Shown in pieces: positions 17,039-26,202 of a stretch of DNA of 64,000 bases. The stretch comes from Devosia sp. (GTDB lineage Bacteria > Pseudomonadota > Alphaproteobacteria > Rhizobiales > Devosiaceae): positions 22,293-86,292 of the forward strand of contig NZ_JAQGJM010000016.1 of NCBI RefSeq assembly GCF_028290625.1. Direction: 5' to 3'. Every line of letters starts with the position of its first letter. Within the stretch, counting starts at the first letter, position 1. The position numbers were made by a program, and so were the translations under genes. Below the pieces are notes generated by a model. The model did not search any database and was not told where the DNA came from. It saw only the letters and a list, made by a program, of their open reading frames with translations.

Positions 17039-18256
17039 GTGTCGAATATTGCGTCTGTAGCAAGCGGTCTCACGACTGGCGCCAAGCTGGCGATCCTAGC
17101 GATGGCGGTGGGTTCGTTCGGTATCGGCACTGGGGAATTCGCCATCATGGGGCTGTTGCCCAATCTGGCGGGCGAGCTGGGGATCAGCGCGCCGGAAGCG
17201 GGGCATGTGATCAGTGCCTATGCGCTGGGCGTGGTGGTGGGGGCGCCGCTGGTGGCGATCCTAGGCGCGAAGCTGGGACGGCGGCCGCTGTTACTGGCGA
17301 TGATGCTGCTGTTTGCACTGGGCAATTTCGGCAGCGCGGTGGCGCCGAATTATGCGTCGCTGATCGTGCTGCGGTTTATCAGCGGGCTGCCACATGGGGC
17401 TTACTTCGGCATCGCGGCGCTGGTGGCGGCCTCGATGGTGGACGTGGGCTATCGGGCCCGGGCGGTGGGTCGGGTGATGCTGGGGCTGACCATATCGACG
17501 CTGGTGGGCCTGCCGGTGGCGACGTGGTTGGGGCAGGGCATGGGCTGGCGGCCGACTTTCGCCGGCGTGGGCGTGGTCGGAGTGCTGGCTTTCGTGATGA
17601 TCGCGCGGTTCGTGCCGCCAATCGTGATTTTGGCCGGGGCGTCGCCGCTCAAGGAATTGAGTGCGCTCAAGCGCCCGCAGGTTTGGCTGACGCTGGGGAT
17701 CGCAGCGATCGGCTGCGGCGGCATGTTCTCGGTGTTCACTTATGTGGTGCCGTTGCTGACGGACGTGGCGGGCGTGCCAATCGGTTGGGTGCCGCTGGTG
17801 CTGGCGCTGTTCGGCGTCGGCATGACGCTCGGCAATATTGTCGGCGCGGCCATGGCGGACAAGGCGCTGATGCGTACCATCGGCGGGATGCTGGCGTTCA
17901 ACGTGCTGGTGCTGGCGGCGATACCGATCATGGCGCAATCGGTGGTAGGCGCGTCGCTGAGCGTCTTGTGTGTCGGCTTTACGGTCGCAATCGGCACGGC
18001 GTTGCAGACGCGGCTAATGGACGTGGCGGCAGATGGGCAGACACTGGCGGCAACACTGAACCACGCGGCGTTCAACCTGGCTAATGCACTGGGCGCATTG
18101 TTCGGCGGGATGGCGATTTCGGCGGGCTATGGCTGGGGCTCGACCGGGGTGGTTGGCGCGGTGATGGCTATCGGCGGGCTGGCGCTGTTCGGGATTTCGG
18201 TGGCGCTGGACCGGCGGGAAACGCGCTGGGCGCCGCTGGCGGTGGCGGGAGAATAG
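17039..18256 (+). CDS. MFS transporter, DHA1-type drug/sugar exporter
   Basis: A 405-residue inner-membrane antiporter of the major facilitator superfamily with about 12 hydrophobic helices. The N-terminal FGIGTGEFAIMGLLPNLAGE segment, the loop 2-3 motif GAKLGRRPLLL, and the SGLPHGAYFGIAALVAAS stretch match the AraJ/PbuE/YdhP-like DHA1 group, which exports sugars, nucleosides or drugs; the substrate cannot be told. I chose the GTG at 17039, with GGAG eight bases upstream, because the protein becomes family-like right after it. The open frame upstream runs through repeat DNA. Confidence 0.88.
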   Translation: MSNIASVASGLTTGAKLAILAMAVGSFGIGTGEFAIMGLLPNLAGELGISAPEAGHVISAYALGVVVGAPLVAILGAKLGRRPLLLAMMLLFALGNFGSAVAPNYASLIVLRFISGLPHGAYFGIAALVAASMVDVGYRARAVGRVMLGLTISTLVGLPVATWLGQGMGWRPTFAGVGVVGVLAFVMIARFVPPIVILAGASPLKELSALKRPQVWLTLGIAAIGCGGMFSVFTYVVPLLTDVAGVPIGWVPLVLALFGVGMTLGNIVGAAMADKALMRTIGGMLAFNVLVLAAIPIMAQSVVGASLSVLCVGFTVAIGTALQTRLMDVAADGQTLAATLNHAAFNLANALGALFGGMAISAGYGWGSTGVVGAVMAIGGLALFGISVALDRRETRWAPLAVAGE

Positions 18257-18267
18257 GGCTCTTTTTT

Positions 18268-18290
18268 CCCTCTCCCGCAAGGGGAGAGGG
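18268..18290. repeat. CCCTCTCCC hairpin between convergent genes
   Basis: CCCTCTCCC (18268-18276), loop GCAA, GGGGAGAGGG (18281-18290). A T run precedes rather than follows it, so it is not a standard terminator on the plus strand. It resembles the CTCTCCC arms of the larger repeat at 53698-53822. Confidence 0.55.
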
Positions 18291-18303
18291 TAAGCAAGAA
18301 TAT

Positions 18304-18789
18304 TCAGGCCTTGGCTTTGAATTCTTCCAGGATCTGATCGAGGCGTTTGAAGCCTTCGCGGACTCCATATTCCATGCCGGAGGCGAGCATGCCGTCGCGT
18401 TCCTCGACCGTGTCGAAGCGCGAGGTGACGCTGTAGATTGTGCGGTCACCCGCCTCCTTGAGCGTCAGGGTTTCGGTGGCCATCTTGCCATCGAACATGC
18501 CTTCTACGCCGAAGGTTTGCACCGTGCGCTCGGGCGGAACGATTTCCAGATAATTGCCATGGAACAGGATGACCTGGCCTTCGGGCGTGGTGGTTTCGAT
18601 CTTCCATGAGCCGCCGATACGCCAATCGAAATGGATCACCCGGTTGGTGTGGCGATTGGGGCCGAACCAGCGAATGATGTGCTCTGGCTGCGACATGGCC
18701 TTCCAGACCAAGGCGCGGGGCGCGTTGAAAGTACGGGTGATGGTGACGGTCGGCACGGTGTTGCCGGAGGTGATCTTGAGGTCGTCCAT
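18304..18789 (-). CDS. SRPBCC/AHSA1-domain protein
   Basis: A 161-residue protein of the START-like SRPBCC fold, AHSA1 branch (activator of Hsp90 homologue-like). Visible features are VTITRTFNAPRALVWKAM at the N terminus, IIRWFGP, HFDWRIGGSWKIE, and a C-terminal helix GFKRLDQILEEFKAK closing the pocket. RBS AAAGGA precedes the ATG. It lies 14 bases after an ArsR regulator; ArsR-AHSA1 pairs are common and usually co-transcribed, with unknown ligands. Confidence 0.88.
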   Translation of the reverse strand: MDDLKITSGNTVPTVTITRTFNAPRALVWKAMSQPEHIIRWFGPNRHTNRVIHFDWRIGGSWKIETTTPEGQVILFHGNYLEIVPPERTVQTFGVEGMFDGKMATETLTLKEAGDRTIYSVTSRFDTVEERDGMLASGMEYGVREGFKRLDQILEEFKAKA

Positions 18790-18803
18790 GATTGGTCCTT
18801 TCG

Positions 18804-19148
18804 TCAGTTCTTGGGGGTGGAAGTGTCGGCGGTTTGCAGTTCGGCCAGATAGGCGTCCAACTGATCGAGGTTGTTTTCCCAGAAGCGGCGGTATTCCCCG
18901 ACCCAGGTAGAAAGGTCCTTGAGGGGGGCCGCCTCGAGGTGGCAGGGACGGTATTGTGAATTGCGGCCTCGGGATATCAGGCCGGCCGTTTCCAGCACCT
19001 TGAGGTGTTTCGAGATGGCAGCGAGGCTCATGGCATAAGGCGCGGCCAGCTCGGTGGGGGTGGCATCGCCGTGGGTGAGCCGGGCGAGCATGCCGCGGCG
19101 GGTGGGATCGGCGAGGGCGGCGAGGGTGGCGGATAGGGCGTCGGACAT
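18804..19148 (-). CDS. ArsR-family transcriptional regulator
   Basis: A 114-residue winged-helix repressor. ALADPTRRGMLARL (residues 11-24) and the recognition-helix region MSLAAISKHLKVLETAGLI (about residues 40-58) are the standard ArsR/SmtB features. There is no metal-binding Cys-Val-Cys motif, in line with the AHSA1-associated subgroup that does not sense metals. It probably represses its own operon through the AACC-GGTT elements directly upstream. Confidence 0.9.
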   Translation of the reverse strand: MSDALSATLAALADPTRRGMLARLTHGDATPTELAAPYAMSLAAISKHLKVLETAGLISRGRNSQYRPCHLEAAPLKDLSTWVGEYRRFWENNLDQLDAYLAELQTADTSTPKN

Positions 19149-19153
19149 GAGTG

Positions 19154-19218
19154 AACCGAATGGTTGTGAACTTATTGGTTAAGTATAGGGCGCGGGCGTT
19201 GTTGTCAACCGAAAGGTT
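19154..19218 (-). promoter_or_regulatory. ArsR promoter with three AACC-N4-GGTT elements
   Basis: On the minus strand TTGACA (19203-19208) and TATACT (19182-19187) are separated by 15 bases. Palindromic elements AACCGAATGGTT (19154-19165) and AACCGAAAGGTT (19207-19218) and a half-degenerate AACTTATTGGTT (19169-19180) overlap and flank the promoter. This layout fits autorepression by the ArsR protein encoded next to it. Confidence 0.65.
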
Positions 19219-19226
19219 AAGGATGG

Positions 19227-20084
19227 TTAGAGGAAGGCCTGGCGGTATTGGCGCGGGGTGGCGCCCTTGAGGGCTTTGAACTGGCGGTTGAAATTGGCGA
19301 GCGAGTCGTAGCCGACGTCGCCGGCGATCTGGCCGACGGGGAGGGCGGTGGAGGATAGGAGAGCGCAGGCGCGGCCGATGCGGAGGCGGATCAGGTATTG
19401 GCTGACGGTCTGGCGCGTATGGCGCAAGAAGGTGCGGTGCAGGCCCGAGGGGCTGAGCGCGGCGATATCGGCGAGGGTGGCGATGGTCAGCGGTTCGGCG
19501 AAGTTTTGGTGGATGTGATCGAGGACGCGGTCGATGCGGGTGCGTTCGGCGGTGGGGCTGGTGGTGTTGGGGGCGGTGGCAGCGAGGGGCGTGGCGGCGC
19601 GGTCGGCGGCGAGGAGGGAGAGGACCTGCAGCAATAGCAGGAAGCGCTCGGTCGGGGGGCGCTGGAACAGGGTTTCGATCAGCGGGCGAGCGGCGGCGGA
19701 GGTCGCGGGAGAAAAGCGAAGGCCGGCGGCGGCGCGGGCGAGCATGGCGCCGGTGCTGCGCAATTCGGGGAATTTGGCGGTGAGATGCTCGGCCCAATCG
19801 GGCAGGAACCACATGACGAGGGCAATGTGGGGCTGGTTGGGGTCGGGCTTGTCGATGGAGGACCAGGTGTGGGGCAGGTAGGGGCCGATGAGGACGAGGT
19901 CGCCGTCATCGTATTCCCCGATGTGGTCGCCGATGAAGCGCTGGCCGCGGGAGTTGAGGGTGAGGGTCAGTTCGTATTCGGGGTGGTGATGCCACTGGAA
20001 GGGGATGGCGTCGTCGAGGCGGCGGTTGAGCATGGCCCAGGAGGCGTCATCGGTGACGGTCAGATGTTCGAGATAGGGCTTCAT
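19227..20084 (-). CDS. AraC-family regulator with cupin sensor domain
   Basis: A 285-residue activator. The N-terminal cupin has FQWHHHPEYELTLTL (about residues 30-44) and GDLVLIGPYLPHTW. The C-terminal double helix-turn-helix starts near residue 185 with RIDRVLDHIHQNFAEPLTI, then AALSPSGLHRTFLRHT and VGYDSLANFNRQFKALKGATPRQYR. ATG 20084 is preferred over upstream starts by family alignment of the N terminus. It is divergent from the PhyH gene (131 bases between), so that gene is its likely target. Confidence 0.88.
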   Translation of the reverse strand: MKPYLEHLTVTDDASWAMLNRRLDDAIPFQWHHHPEYELTLTLNSRGQRFIGDHIGEYDDGDLVLIGPYLPHTWSSIDKPDPNQPHIALVMWFLPDWAEHLTAKFPELRSTGAMLARAAAGLRFSPATSAAARPLIETLFQRPPTERFLLLLQVLSLLAADRAATPLAATAPNTTSPTAERTRIDRVLDHIHQNFAEPLTIATLADIAALSPSGLHRTFLRHTRQTVSQYLIRLRIGRACALLSSTALPVGQIAGDVGYDSLANFNRQFKALKGATPRQYRQAFL

Positions 20085-20215
20085 CTGGCACCGGATGGGT
20101 CGTGGACGCCAGAATAGTATCAATCATTGCTGGTCGAGGGCAAGCTTTGGCGGCGCGGCAGGGTTAGCCTCTACCCATCGAACAGTCCTGAGGGGACGAG
20201 ACATGGGAGAGTTTC

Positions 20216-21151
20216 ATGCAAGCCGAAGCCAAGCGCGACAGCCATCCGACCACGCAGGTCGTGACGACGCAGCTCAAGGATATCGTCAAGAAGCTGCCTT
20301 TGAGAGTGCTCAGCCCCGCGGACTGGGAGCACTGGGTGACGAAGGGCTATGTGATTGTTCGAAATGCGGTGCCGCAGGAAAATGTCGAGCGGCTCAAGGC
20401 TTTACTGTGGGATTTTGATGAAAAGAATCCGGCAGACCAGAGCACTTGGTATGCGCCGCAGCGGCGCGATCACATCATGAAGGAGCTGAACGGCACCGGC
20501 ATGGTGGAAATCTACAACCACCAATACTTGTGGGACAACCGGATGGAACAGCGCATTTACGATGCGTTCGTGGATGTCTGGGATCTGGAAGAGCTGTGGG
20601 TGTCGATCGACCGGGCGAACCTGAATGTGCCCAAGAAGGTGCATGGCAATCCGAACGGGTTCATCCACTGGGACAGCGATACTTCGCTCGATCCGCTGCC
20701 GATCGGCGTGCAGGGGGTGTTGAGCCTGGTCAAGCAGGATGGCGATGTGGGCGGATTCCAGTGCATTCCGGAGCTGTTCTACAATTTCGACGAATGGGTG
20801 AAGACGCAGCCGGCGGACCGCGATCCGATGCATCCGGATACGACCGGGTTGACCATCACCAATATCGAGATGGAGCCGGGCGACCTGATGATCTTCAATA
20901 CGCTGCTGGCCCATGGCGTGCGGCCGAACCACTCCAAGGATCGGGTGCGGATGGCGCAGTATATCTCGATGTATCCGGCAAATGAGGGCGACGTGATCGA
21001 CCGCGCCGAGCGGGTGCGGCTGTGGCGGGAACTGGATTCGCCGAAGCGCGACGCCTTCCCTGGCGATCCGCGCGAGTGGGAAAAGAACCACGCGCAGACC
21101 GCCAAACTGAACCCGCTGGGGGAGAAGCTGCTGGGGCTCAAGAGCTGGTAA
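20216..21151 (+). CDS. Phytanoyl-CoA dioxygenase (PhyH) family protein
   Basis: A 311-residue Fe(II)/2-oxoglutarate-dependent oxygenase; substrate unknown. The iron ligands are visible as HWDSD (about residues 150-154) and the distal His in LLAHGVRPNHSKDRVR, which also carries the 2-oxoglutarate-binding Arg. GYVIVRNAVPQENVERLKAL near residues 43-62 is the typical N-terminal start of PhyH proteins. Divergence from the AraC/cupin regulator suggests inducible use of a carbon compound. A terminator hairpin follows after seven bases. Confidence 0.87.
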   Translation: MQAEAKRDSHPTTQVVTTQLKDIVKKLPLRVLSPADWEHWVTKGYVIVRNAVPQENVERLKALLWDFDEKNPADQSTWYAPQRRDHIMKELNGTGMVEIYNHQYLWDNRMEQRIYDAFVDVWDLEELWVSIDRANLNVPKKVHGNPNGFIHWDSDTSLDPLPIGVQGVLSLVKQDGDVGGFQCIPELFYNFDEWVKTQPADRDPMHPDTTGLTITNIEMEPGDLMIFNTLLAHGVRPNHSKDRVRMAQYISMYPANEGDVIDRAERVRLWRELDSPKRDAFPGDPREWEKNHAQTAKLNPLGEKLLGLKSW

Positions 21152-21158
21152 ATTGAAT

Positions 21159-21185
21159 GGGGCGCCGGTGGCGCCCCAAGCTTTT
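21159..21185 (+). terminator. Terminator after the PhyH gene
   Basis: GGGGCGCC and GGCGCCCC (21159-21177) enclose a three-base loop, followed by AAGCTTTTG. The stem is perfect but the U tract is weak and offset. Confidence 0.65.
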
Positions 21186-21342
21186 GTGGGGGTGGCGCGG
21201 CGGGCAGATCCCGGGTGGTTGAGGTCTACAGATAGCGGCCGGATCGAGCTAAACCTCTACCGGCTAGTATTTTTTGTCGGCTGGGTTATTCTGATGCCAG
21301 CGTCGAACGTATTGCGAATGTCTCACCGCAGGGGGCCACACC

Positions 21343-24045
21343 ATGCGCTTAGAGTTCGATCGTCGACGCCCGTGCCTGATTGTTCCGGCGGCAGCCATCA
21401 CCGCGTTTCTCTGGTCGAGCGGTGTGGAAGCGGCCTGTGTGTTCGCCCCGACGGCGGGCGACGACGCCTATATCTGCGATAGTCCAGGGCCGGCGGGATT
21501 GACCGATCTGAGCGGCAATAACAGCCTGACGTTTCCGGCCGGTGGCGCCGGGGTGATCAGCGGCAATATCACGTTTGGCGGCGGCGCGGACCGGGTCACC
21601 ATGGCCTCGGGGCAGGTGACGGGAGCGGTCAGCCAGGGCAACGGCATCGACGATTTCACCATGAGCGGTGGGCAGATCGGCACACTGCAGCAGGGCGATG
21701 GCTACGACACCTTCAACATGAGTGGCGGCAGCATCGTGGGGGCGTTCGAGGACGGCGACTATGCGGTGATGAGCGACGGCACGATCGGCCGGGTCGACAT
21801 GAAGCTGGCCGACAATTTCTTTTACCTGCGGGGCGGCCGTATCCACGGCAACCTGGTGACGGGGTTCGGGCTCGACACTATCGAGATGTCCGATGGCACC
21901 ATCGCGGGCAATATCAGCGTCAGCGGCGGCAATGACATCATGCGGCTGAGCGGCGGCACGGTGGGCGGCGAAATCCGCATGAGCTTTGGCAATGACGAGC
22001 TGACTTGGGACGGCGGCGCGGTGTTCGGCAGCGTGCTGATGGGGCAGGACGCCGACTTGGCGACCCTGCGCGGCCTGAACGAGGCGACGCTTTCGGTGAC
22101 GCCGTCGATCGATGGCGGCGTTGGCACTGATGCGCGCGTGGTGACGCCGGCAACGGACGTGCTGATTTTCGACGGCACGCAGAGCGCCAATGGCGCGCGC
22201 TATACCAATTGGGAGGCTATCGAGCTGACGAATGGTTCGTCGTTCACGCTGGACGGAAGGGCGCTGGTGCTGGGAGGCAGCGATACGGGGACCGGTTTGC
22301 TGGGGATCGATGCGACCAGCGACATCATCGTTGATGGCAATGCGGCCATTAGCCCGTTCGGGGCCGGATTGGCGCGGGTGAGCAATGCGGGCACGATCTA
22401 TATGAGCCACGCGGCCAAGACCCCAACCGACCGGCTGACCATCAACGGCGACTATGTAGGGCTGAATGGCTCGGTGGTGCTCGATACGTATCTGGGCAGC
22501 GACGGCTCGGCGTCGGACCGGCTTCTGATTTCGGGTGGGACGGCGAGCGGGCTGACCGGTCTCGGCATCGTCAATGCGGGCGGGCCGGGCGCGAGCACCA
22601 GTCAGAGCGGCATCATGGTGGTGCAGGCGATCAACGGCGGGACCACCAATGGCGACGCTTTCGCCCTGGACCGGGCGGTGGCAGCGGGGGCTTATGAATA
22701 CCTGCTGTTCAAGGGCGGCGTGGAGGCGAACACGCAGGAGAACTGGTATCTTCGATCCAGCCTGATCAATGTGCCGCTGCCGCCAGTGCCGCCGCCGCCC
22801 GAGCCACCAGCGCCGCCACCGCCGGCACCGCCGCCGCCGGTGAATGAGCCAGTGCCGACGCCGCCCGATCCGGGACCAGTGATCAATCCTGGACCGCCGG
22901 TGCCCGATGTGGAGGCGCCGGTGATGCCGGCCGATCCGCCGGTCGTGCCGCCGATCGCCCCGCAGCCGATCGATCCCGATCCGGTGCTGGACCCTGGCGT
23001 GGCGCCACCGACGGCAGTGGCGCCGGCAGGGCGGTTCGCGATCGTACCGCCAACGTCGCAGGCGCGGCTGCCGACTGCGGAGTTGCTGGCAGGGGCTGCG
23101 GCGGTGCCGCTGTATCGGCTGGAAGCGGCCACTTATGCGGTGGTGCCGGTCGCGGCGCTGGCGCTGGGATTACAGGCAGTGGGGACGCTGGACGAGCGCC
23201 GGGGTAGCCAGGGCAATGTGGTGGATGGAACGCAGCCGGGCTGGCTGCGGGTCTACGGCCAGCGCACTGAACAATCCTGGACCGGCACGGTCGCGCCGAC
23301 GTTCGATGGGCAGACTTATGGCGTGCAAGCGGGACTCGACCTGCTCAACATGGAAAGTGATGGACACCAGACCTCCGGCGGCGTGTTCGCCGGCACGGCG
23401 GGCATGAGTGGCGACATTCGCGGCTTTGCGCTGGGTTGGGCCGATTATGATGTCGGCACGCTCAATCTCAGTTCGACGCAGGCCGGGGTGTATCTGACCC
23501 ATGTCGGGCCGTCCGGCTGGTATGTCGACGGGGTGTTGATGGGCTCCTGGCTCGGCGGGTCGGCGACATCGACGCGTGGCGCGGGCGTGAATGTGTCCGG
23601 TTTGGGGCTGACAGCGTCGCTGGAGGCGGGGTATCCGCTGCCGCTGGCGGGCGGGTGGACGCTGGAGCCGCAGGGGCAGATCATCTGGCAGGGCCTGTGG
23701 CTGGACCAGACTTCGGACGCCTTTGCCGATGTGCGCTTCAGTGGCGACAGCGGGGCGACGGGGCGCATCGGCGTGCGGTTGGACAACCGTATCGCGTTGG
23801 AGAACGGGTTTATCGAGCCGGCGGTGTACGCCAATCTGTGGAGGGACTTCGGGAGCACGGAAACGATGCTCGATGCCGACCGGCTGGAGACCCGCCATGA
23901 TGATACGGCCTTGGAAGTGGGCGTTGGATTTACCGCCGAGCTGGCGCCCAAGGTCAGCCTGTTCGGCAATGCCAGCTATACCAGGGGACTGGGGAGCGAG
24001 CGGGCATCGGGCAAGGCGCAGTTCGGCCTGCAGGTGGGGTTTTGA
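21343..24045 (+). CDS. Autotransporter (type Va) with right-handed beta-helix-like passenger
   Basis: A 900-residue outer-membrane autotransporter. A signal peptide (CLIVPAAAITAFLWSSGVEA, about residues 11-30) is followed by a passenger of roughly 430 residues that starts with about eight imperfect repeats of about 22 residues around the pattern MSGGxIxG / xGND (residues 60-240), as in stacked beta-helix coils. A proline-rich linker of about 90 residues (PPVPPPPEPPAPPPPAPPPP at its start) leads to the beta-barrel of about 280 residues, which ends in QFGLQVGF with the C-terminal Phe used for BAM recognition. No protease or lipase triad is visible, so adhesion or surface structure is more likely. 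It appears to be a single-gene unit. Confidence 0.87.
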   Translation: MRLEFDRRRPCLIVPAAAITAFLWSSGVEAACVFAPTAGDDAYICDSPGPAGLTDLSGNNSLTFPAGGAGVISGNITFGGGADRVTMASGQVTGAVSQGNGIDDFTMSGGQIGTLQQGDGYDTFNMSGGSIVGAFEDGDYAVMSDGTIGRVDMKLADNFFYLRGGRIHGNLVTGFGLDTIEMSDGTIAGNISVSGGNDIMRLSGGTVGGEIRMSFGNDELTWDGGAVFGSVLMGQDADLATLRGLNEATLSVTPSIDGGVGTDARVVTPATDVLIFDGTQSANGARYTNWEAIELTNGSSFTLDGRALVLGGSDTGTGLLGIDATSDIIVDGNAAISPFGAGLARVSNAGTIYMSHAAKTPTDRLTINGDYVGLNGSVVLDTYLGSDGSASDRLLISGGTASGLTGLGIVNAGGPGASTSQSGIMVVQAINGGTTNGDAFALDRAVAAGAYEYLLFKGGVEANTQENWYLRSSLINVPLPPVPPPPEPPAPPPPAPPPPVNEPVPTPPDPGPVINPGPPVPDVEAPVMPADPPVVPPIAPQPIDPDPVLDPGVAPPTAVAPAGRFAIVPPTSQARLPTAELLAGAAAVPLYRLEAATYAVVPVAALALGLQAVGTLDERRGSQGNVVDGTQPGWLRVYGQRTEQSWTGTVAPTFDGQTYGVQAGLDLLNMESDGHQTSGGVFAGTAGMSGDIRGFALGWADYDVGTLNLSSTQAGVYLTHVGPSGWYVDGVLMGSWLGGSATSTRGAGVNVSGLGLTASLEAGYPLPLAGGWTLEPQGQIIWQGLWLDQTSDAFADVRFSGDSGATGRIGVRLDNRIALENGFIEPAVYANLWRDFGSTETMLDADRLETRHDDTALEVGVGFTAELAPKVSLFGNASYTRGLGSERASGKAQFGLQVGF

Positions 24046-24128
24046 CGTGGCGTGACGAGCGAGGGGACGCTAGCGCTGAGAATGATTGGTGATGGTGAAG
24101 TCCCTGAACAGGCGATGTGAGGGTGAAA

Positions 24129-24157
24129 TTGTCGCAGGGTTTGAGGGTGTATATTAG
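24129..24157 (+). promoter_or_regulatory. Candidate promoter of the 5TM-PAS-GGDEF gene
   Basis: TTGTCG (24129-24134), 17 bases, TATTAG (24152-24157), about 118 bases before the ATG at 24275. The surrounding intergenic stretch (24046-24274) is AT-richer than its neighbours. This is by pattern only. Confidence 0.4.
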
Positions 24158-24274
24158 ACCAATTGCGAGGCGACGCAGCGGATGCAGGGCAAAAGCGTAA
24201 GCATTCGTTAGAGGCAAAATGCGAAACTCATTCAGTGACATAGTAGTCATTTTCAACAGTCAGTAGAAATACTA

Positions 24275-26173
24275 ATGCACCCCGTCTGGTACGGACTCCT
24301 GGCAAATCTGGCTGTGGTGACGATTTTCGTCTCCAGCTGGGCTTATATTCAAACCATGTTCGACCGCTGGTCGCCGTGGGTGCGCGCGCTCGCGCTGGGG
24401 GTGCTATTCGGCATTGGCGCTGTGATGGCGATGCTGTCCGCCTTCAGCCTGGAAGAGGGCGTATTTTTCGATCTGCGGACCACCTTGATTTCGTCGGCAG
24501 GGTTGTTCGGCGGGCCGGTAGCGGGATTGTCGGCTGCTTTAATTGCTGCCAGCTATCGGATCTATATGGGCGGCGCCGGGGTGTGGAGCGCTTCCATCGG
24601 GATTGCCGCGACGCTCGCGGTGAGCCTCGGACTCTACGCCGTGATCAGCAAGCGGGCGATGCGCCGGCGCGATATACTGACGCTCGCTTTGCTGCTTGCG
24701 GCTGTGGGCATCGCTGGCATGTTCACCTTACCGAGCGAACACCGCGAGGCCGCGCTCGCCCACATCGCCGTGCCCAGCGCAGTGCTGCACTTCATATCGA
24801 GCCTGCTGGCGGGGTTGGCGCTGCTCTATGACGAGCGCCGACGCACCGCGGTGCGCGAAAACCAGACTTATCGCACTATCATCGAATCGCTGCCCGACAG
24901 TCTCAACGTCAAGGATCGCGAAGGGCGCTTCATCGCCGCCAACCCGGCGACGGCGGCGCTGATGCATGCCGAAAGCGCGGCCGACCTTATCGGTAAGACC
25001 GATGCGGATTTCTACGCGCCGCCAGTGGCCAGCCGCTTCCGCCAGGATGAGCTGGAGGTGATGGCCAGCGGCGTGATGACCAAGATCGACCAGAAGGTGC
25101 CCAACCTGGATGGCAATCCGAAATGGCTGTCGACGCTCAAGGTGCCGTTGTTCGATGAAAGCGGCGCGCCGGCTGGCATCATCACGCTCAATCGCGACGT
25201 GACCGAGCGGCGCAACCTGGCGCTGGCGCTGGAGCAAAGCCAGCAGCAACTTTCCTACGCCATGGCGCAGATGGCCGACGGCGTGGCGATGTTCGACAAG
25301 AGCGGATACATGGTGTTCTGCAACGAGCAGTACCGCAACAGCTTTCCGCTGACGCAGGACGTGCGCGTACCCGGCAATCATGTACGCGACATGTTGCGCG
25401 CCTCGGCCGAGAGGGGCGAGCAGACGGTGCTGGAACTCGATGATCTGGAGGCCTGGATCGACCAGGCGGAGGCGGCGCTCTATACGCCCACCGAACATGA
25501 CGTGCCCTTGATCGACGGGCGGTGGGTGCAGGTGCGCACCAGCTCGTCTCCCGGGGGGGCCAGCATGGTGGTGGTGTCCGATATCAGCAAGATCAAGACC
25601 GCGGAGACCAACCTGCTGGCGCTGACCAATCTGCTGCAGCAGCAGGCAATCACCGATGGGTTGACGGGATTGCTGAACCGTCGGGCGTTCGACCAGGGGC
25701 TGGAGAGCGAACTGGCGCGCAGCCAGCGCGACAAGAGCTGGATCAGCCTGTTGCTGATGGATATCGACCGCTTCAAGGCGTTCAACGATTATTACGGGCA
25801 TCAGGAAGGCGACACGTGCCTCCGCGCCGTGAGTGCCGAATTCAAGCGGGCGTTGAAGCGACCGGGTGACGTGGCGGCGCGCTATGGCGGCGAGGAATTC
25901 GTGGCCATTCTGCCCGATACGGACGAGGACGGCGCCTTCGCTATCGCCGATGAGTTTCTCAAGGGCTTGCGGGCGCTGGGAATGTCCCATGTCGGCAGCG
26001 AGAAGGGGATTGTCACCGCAAGCATCGGCATTGCGTGCTATCGGCCGGATGAGCATTCCCGCGGGGCGGCCGAACTGGTGGGGCGGGCCGACCAGGCGCT
26101 GTATGACGCCAAGCTGGCCGGGCGGGATCGCCTGACGGGGTGGAAGCAAAAGCGCGCGATGGGGGCAGCGTAA
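24275..26173 (+). CDS. Membrane diguanylate cyclase: 5TM sensor, two PAS domains, GGDEF
   Basis: Synthesises the second messenger c-di-GMP from GTP. The first 190 residues are hydrophobic, with GLFGGPVAGLSAALIAASYR typical of the 5TMR-LYT (LytS-like) sensor. A PAS domain follows (IIESLPDSLNVKDREGRFIA to ITLNRDVTERR, about residues 205-315), then a second PAS-like segment (MADGVAMFDKSGYMVFCN, about residues 330-450), and the GGDEF domain with DGLTGLLNRRAFDQ, active site RYGGEEF and an intact inhibitory RxxD (RPGD) five residues before it. Catalysis with product feedback is therefore expected. There is no EAL domain. No RBS better than weak is seen. Confidence 0.93.
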   Translation: MHPVWYGLLANLAVVTIFVSSWAYIQTMFDRWSPWVRALALGVLFGIGAVMAMLSAFSLEEGVFFDLRTTLISSAGLFGGPVAGLSAALIAASYRIYMGGAGVWSASIGIAATLAVSLGLYAVISKRAMRRRDILTLALLLAAVGIAGMFTLPSEHREAALAHIAVPSAVLHFISSLLAGLALLYDERRRTAVRENQTYRTIIESLPDSLNVKDREGRFIAANPATAALMHAESAADLIGKTDADFYAPPVASRFRQDELEVMASGVMTKIDQKVPNLDGNPKWLSTLKVPLFDESGAPAGIITLNRDVTERRNLALALEQSQQQLSYAMAQMADGVAMFDKSGYMVFCNEQYRNSFPLTQDVRVPGNHVRDMLRASAERGEQTVLELDDLEAWIDQAEAALYTPTEHDVPLIDGRWVQVRTSSSPGGASMVVVSDISKIKTAETNLLALTNLLQQQAITDGLTGLLNRRAFDQGLESELARSQRDKSWISLLLMDIDRFKAFNDYYGHQEGDTCLRAVSAEFKRALKRPGDVAARYGGEEFVAILPDTDEDGAFAIADEFLKGLRALGMSHVGSEKGIVTASIGIACYRPDEHSRGAAELVGRADQALYDAKLAGRDRLTGWKQKRAMGAA

Positions 26174-26202
26174 GCCGGTCCGTTGCAAAAGCTCAGGATG
26201 GG

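Noticed and set aside
18790..19812. Arg/Pro/His-rich 5' extension of the AHSA1 gene
   Set aside because: It runs through the ArsR gene and into the AraC gene in another frame; ATG 18789 with a good RBS is the real start.
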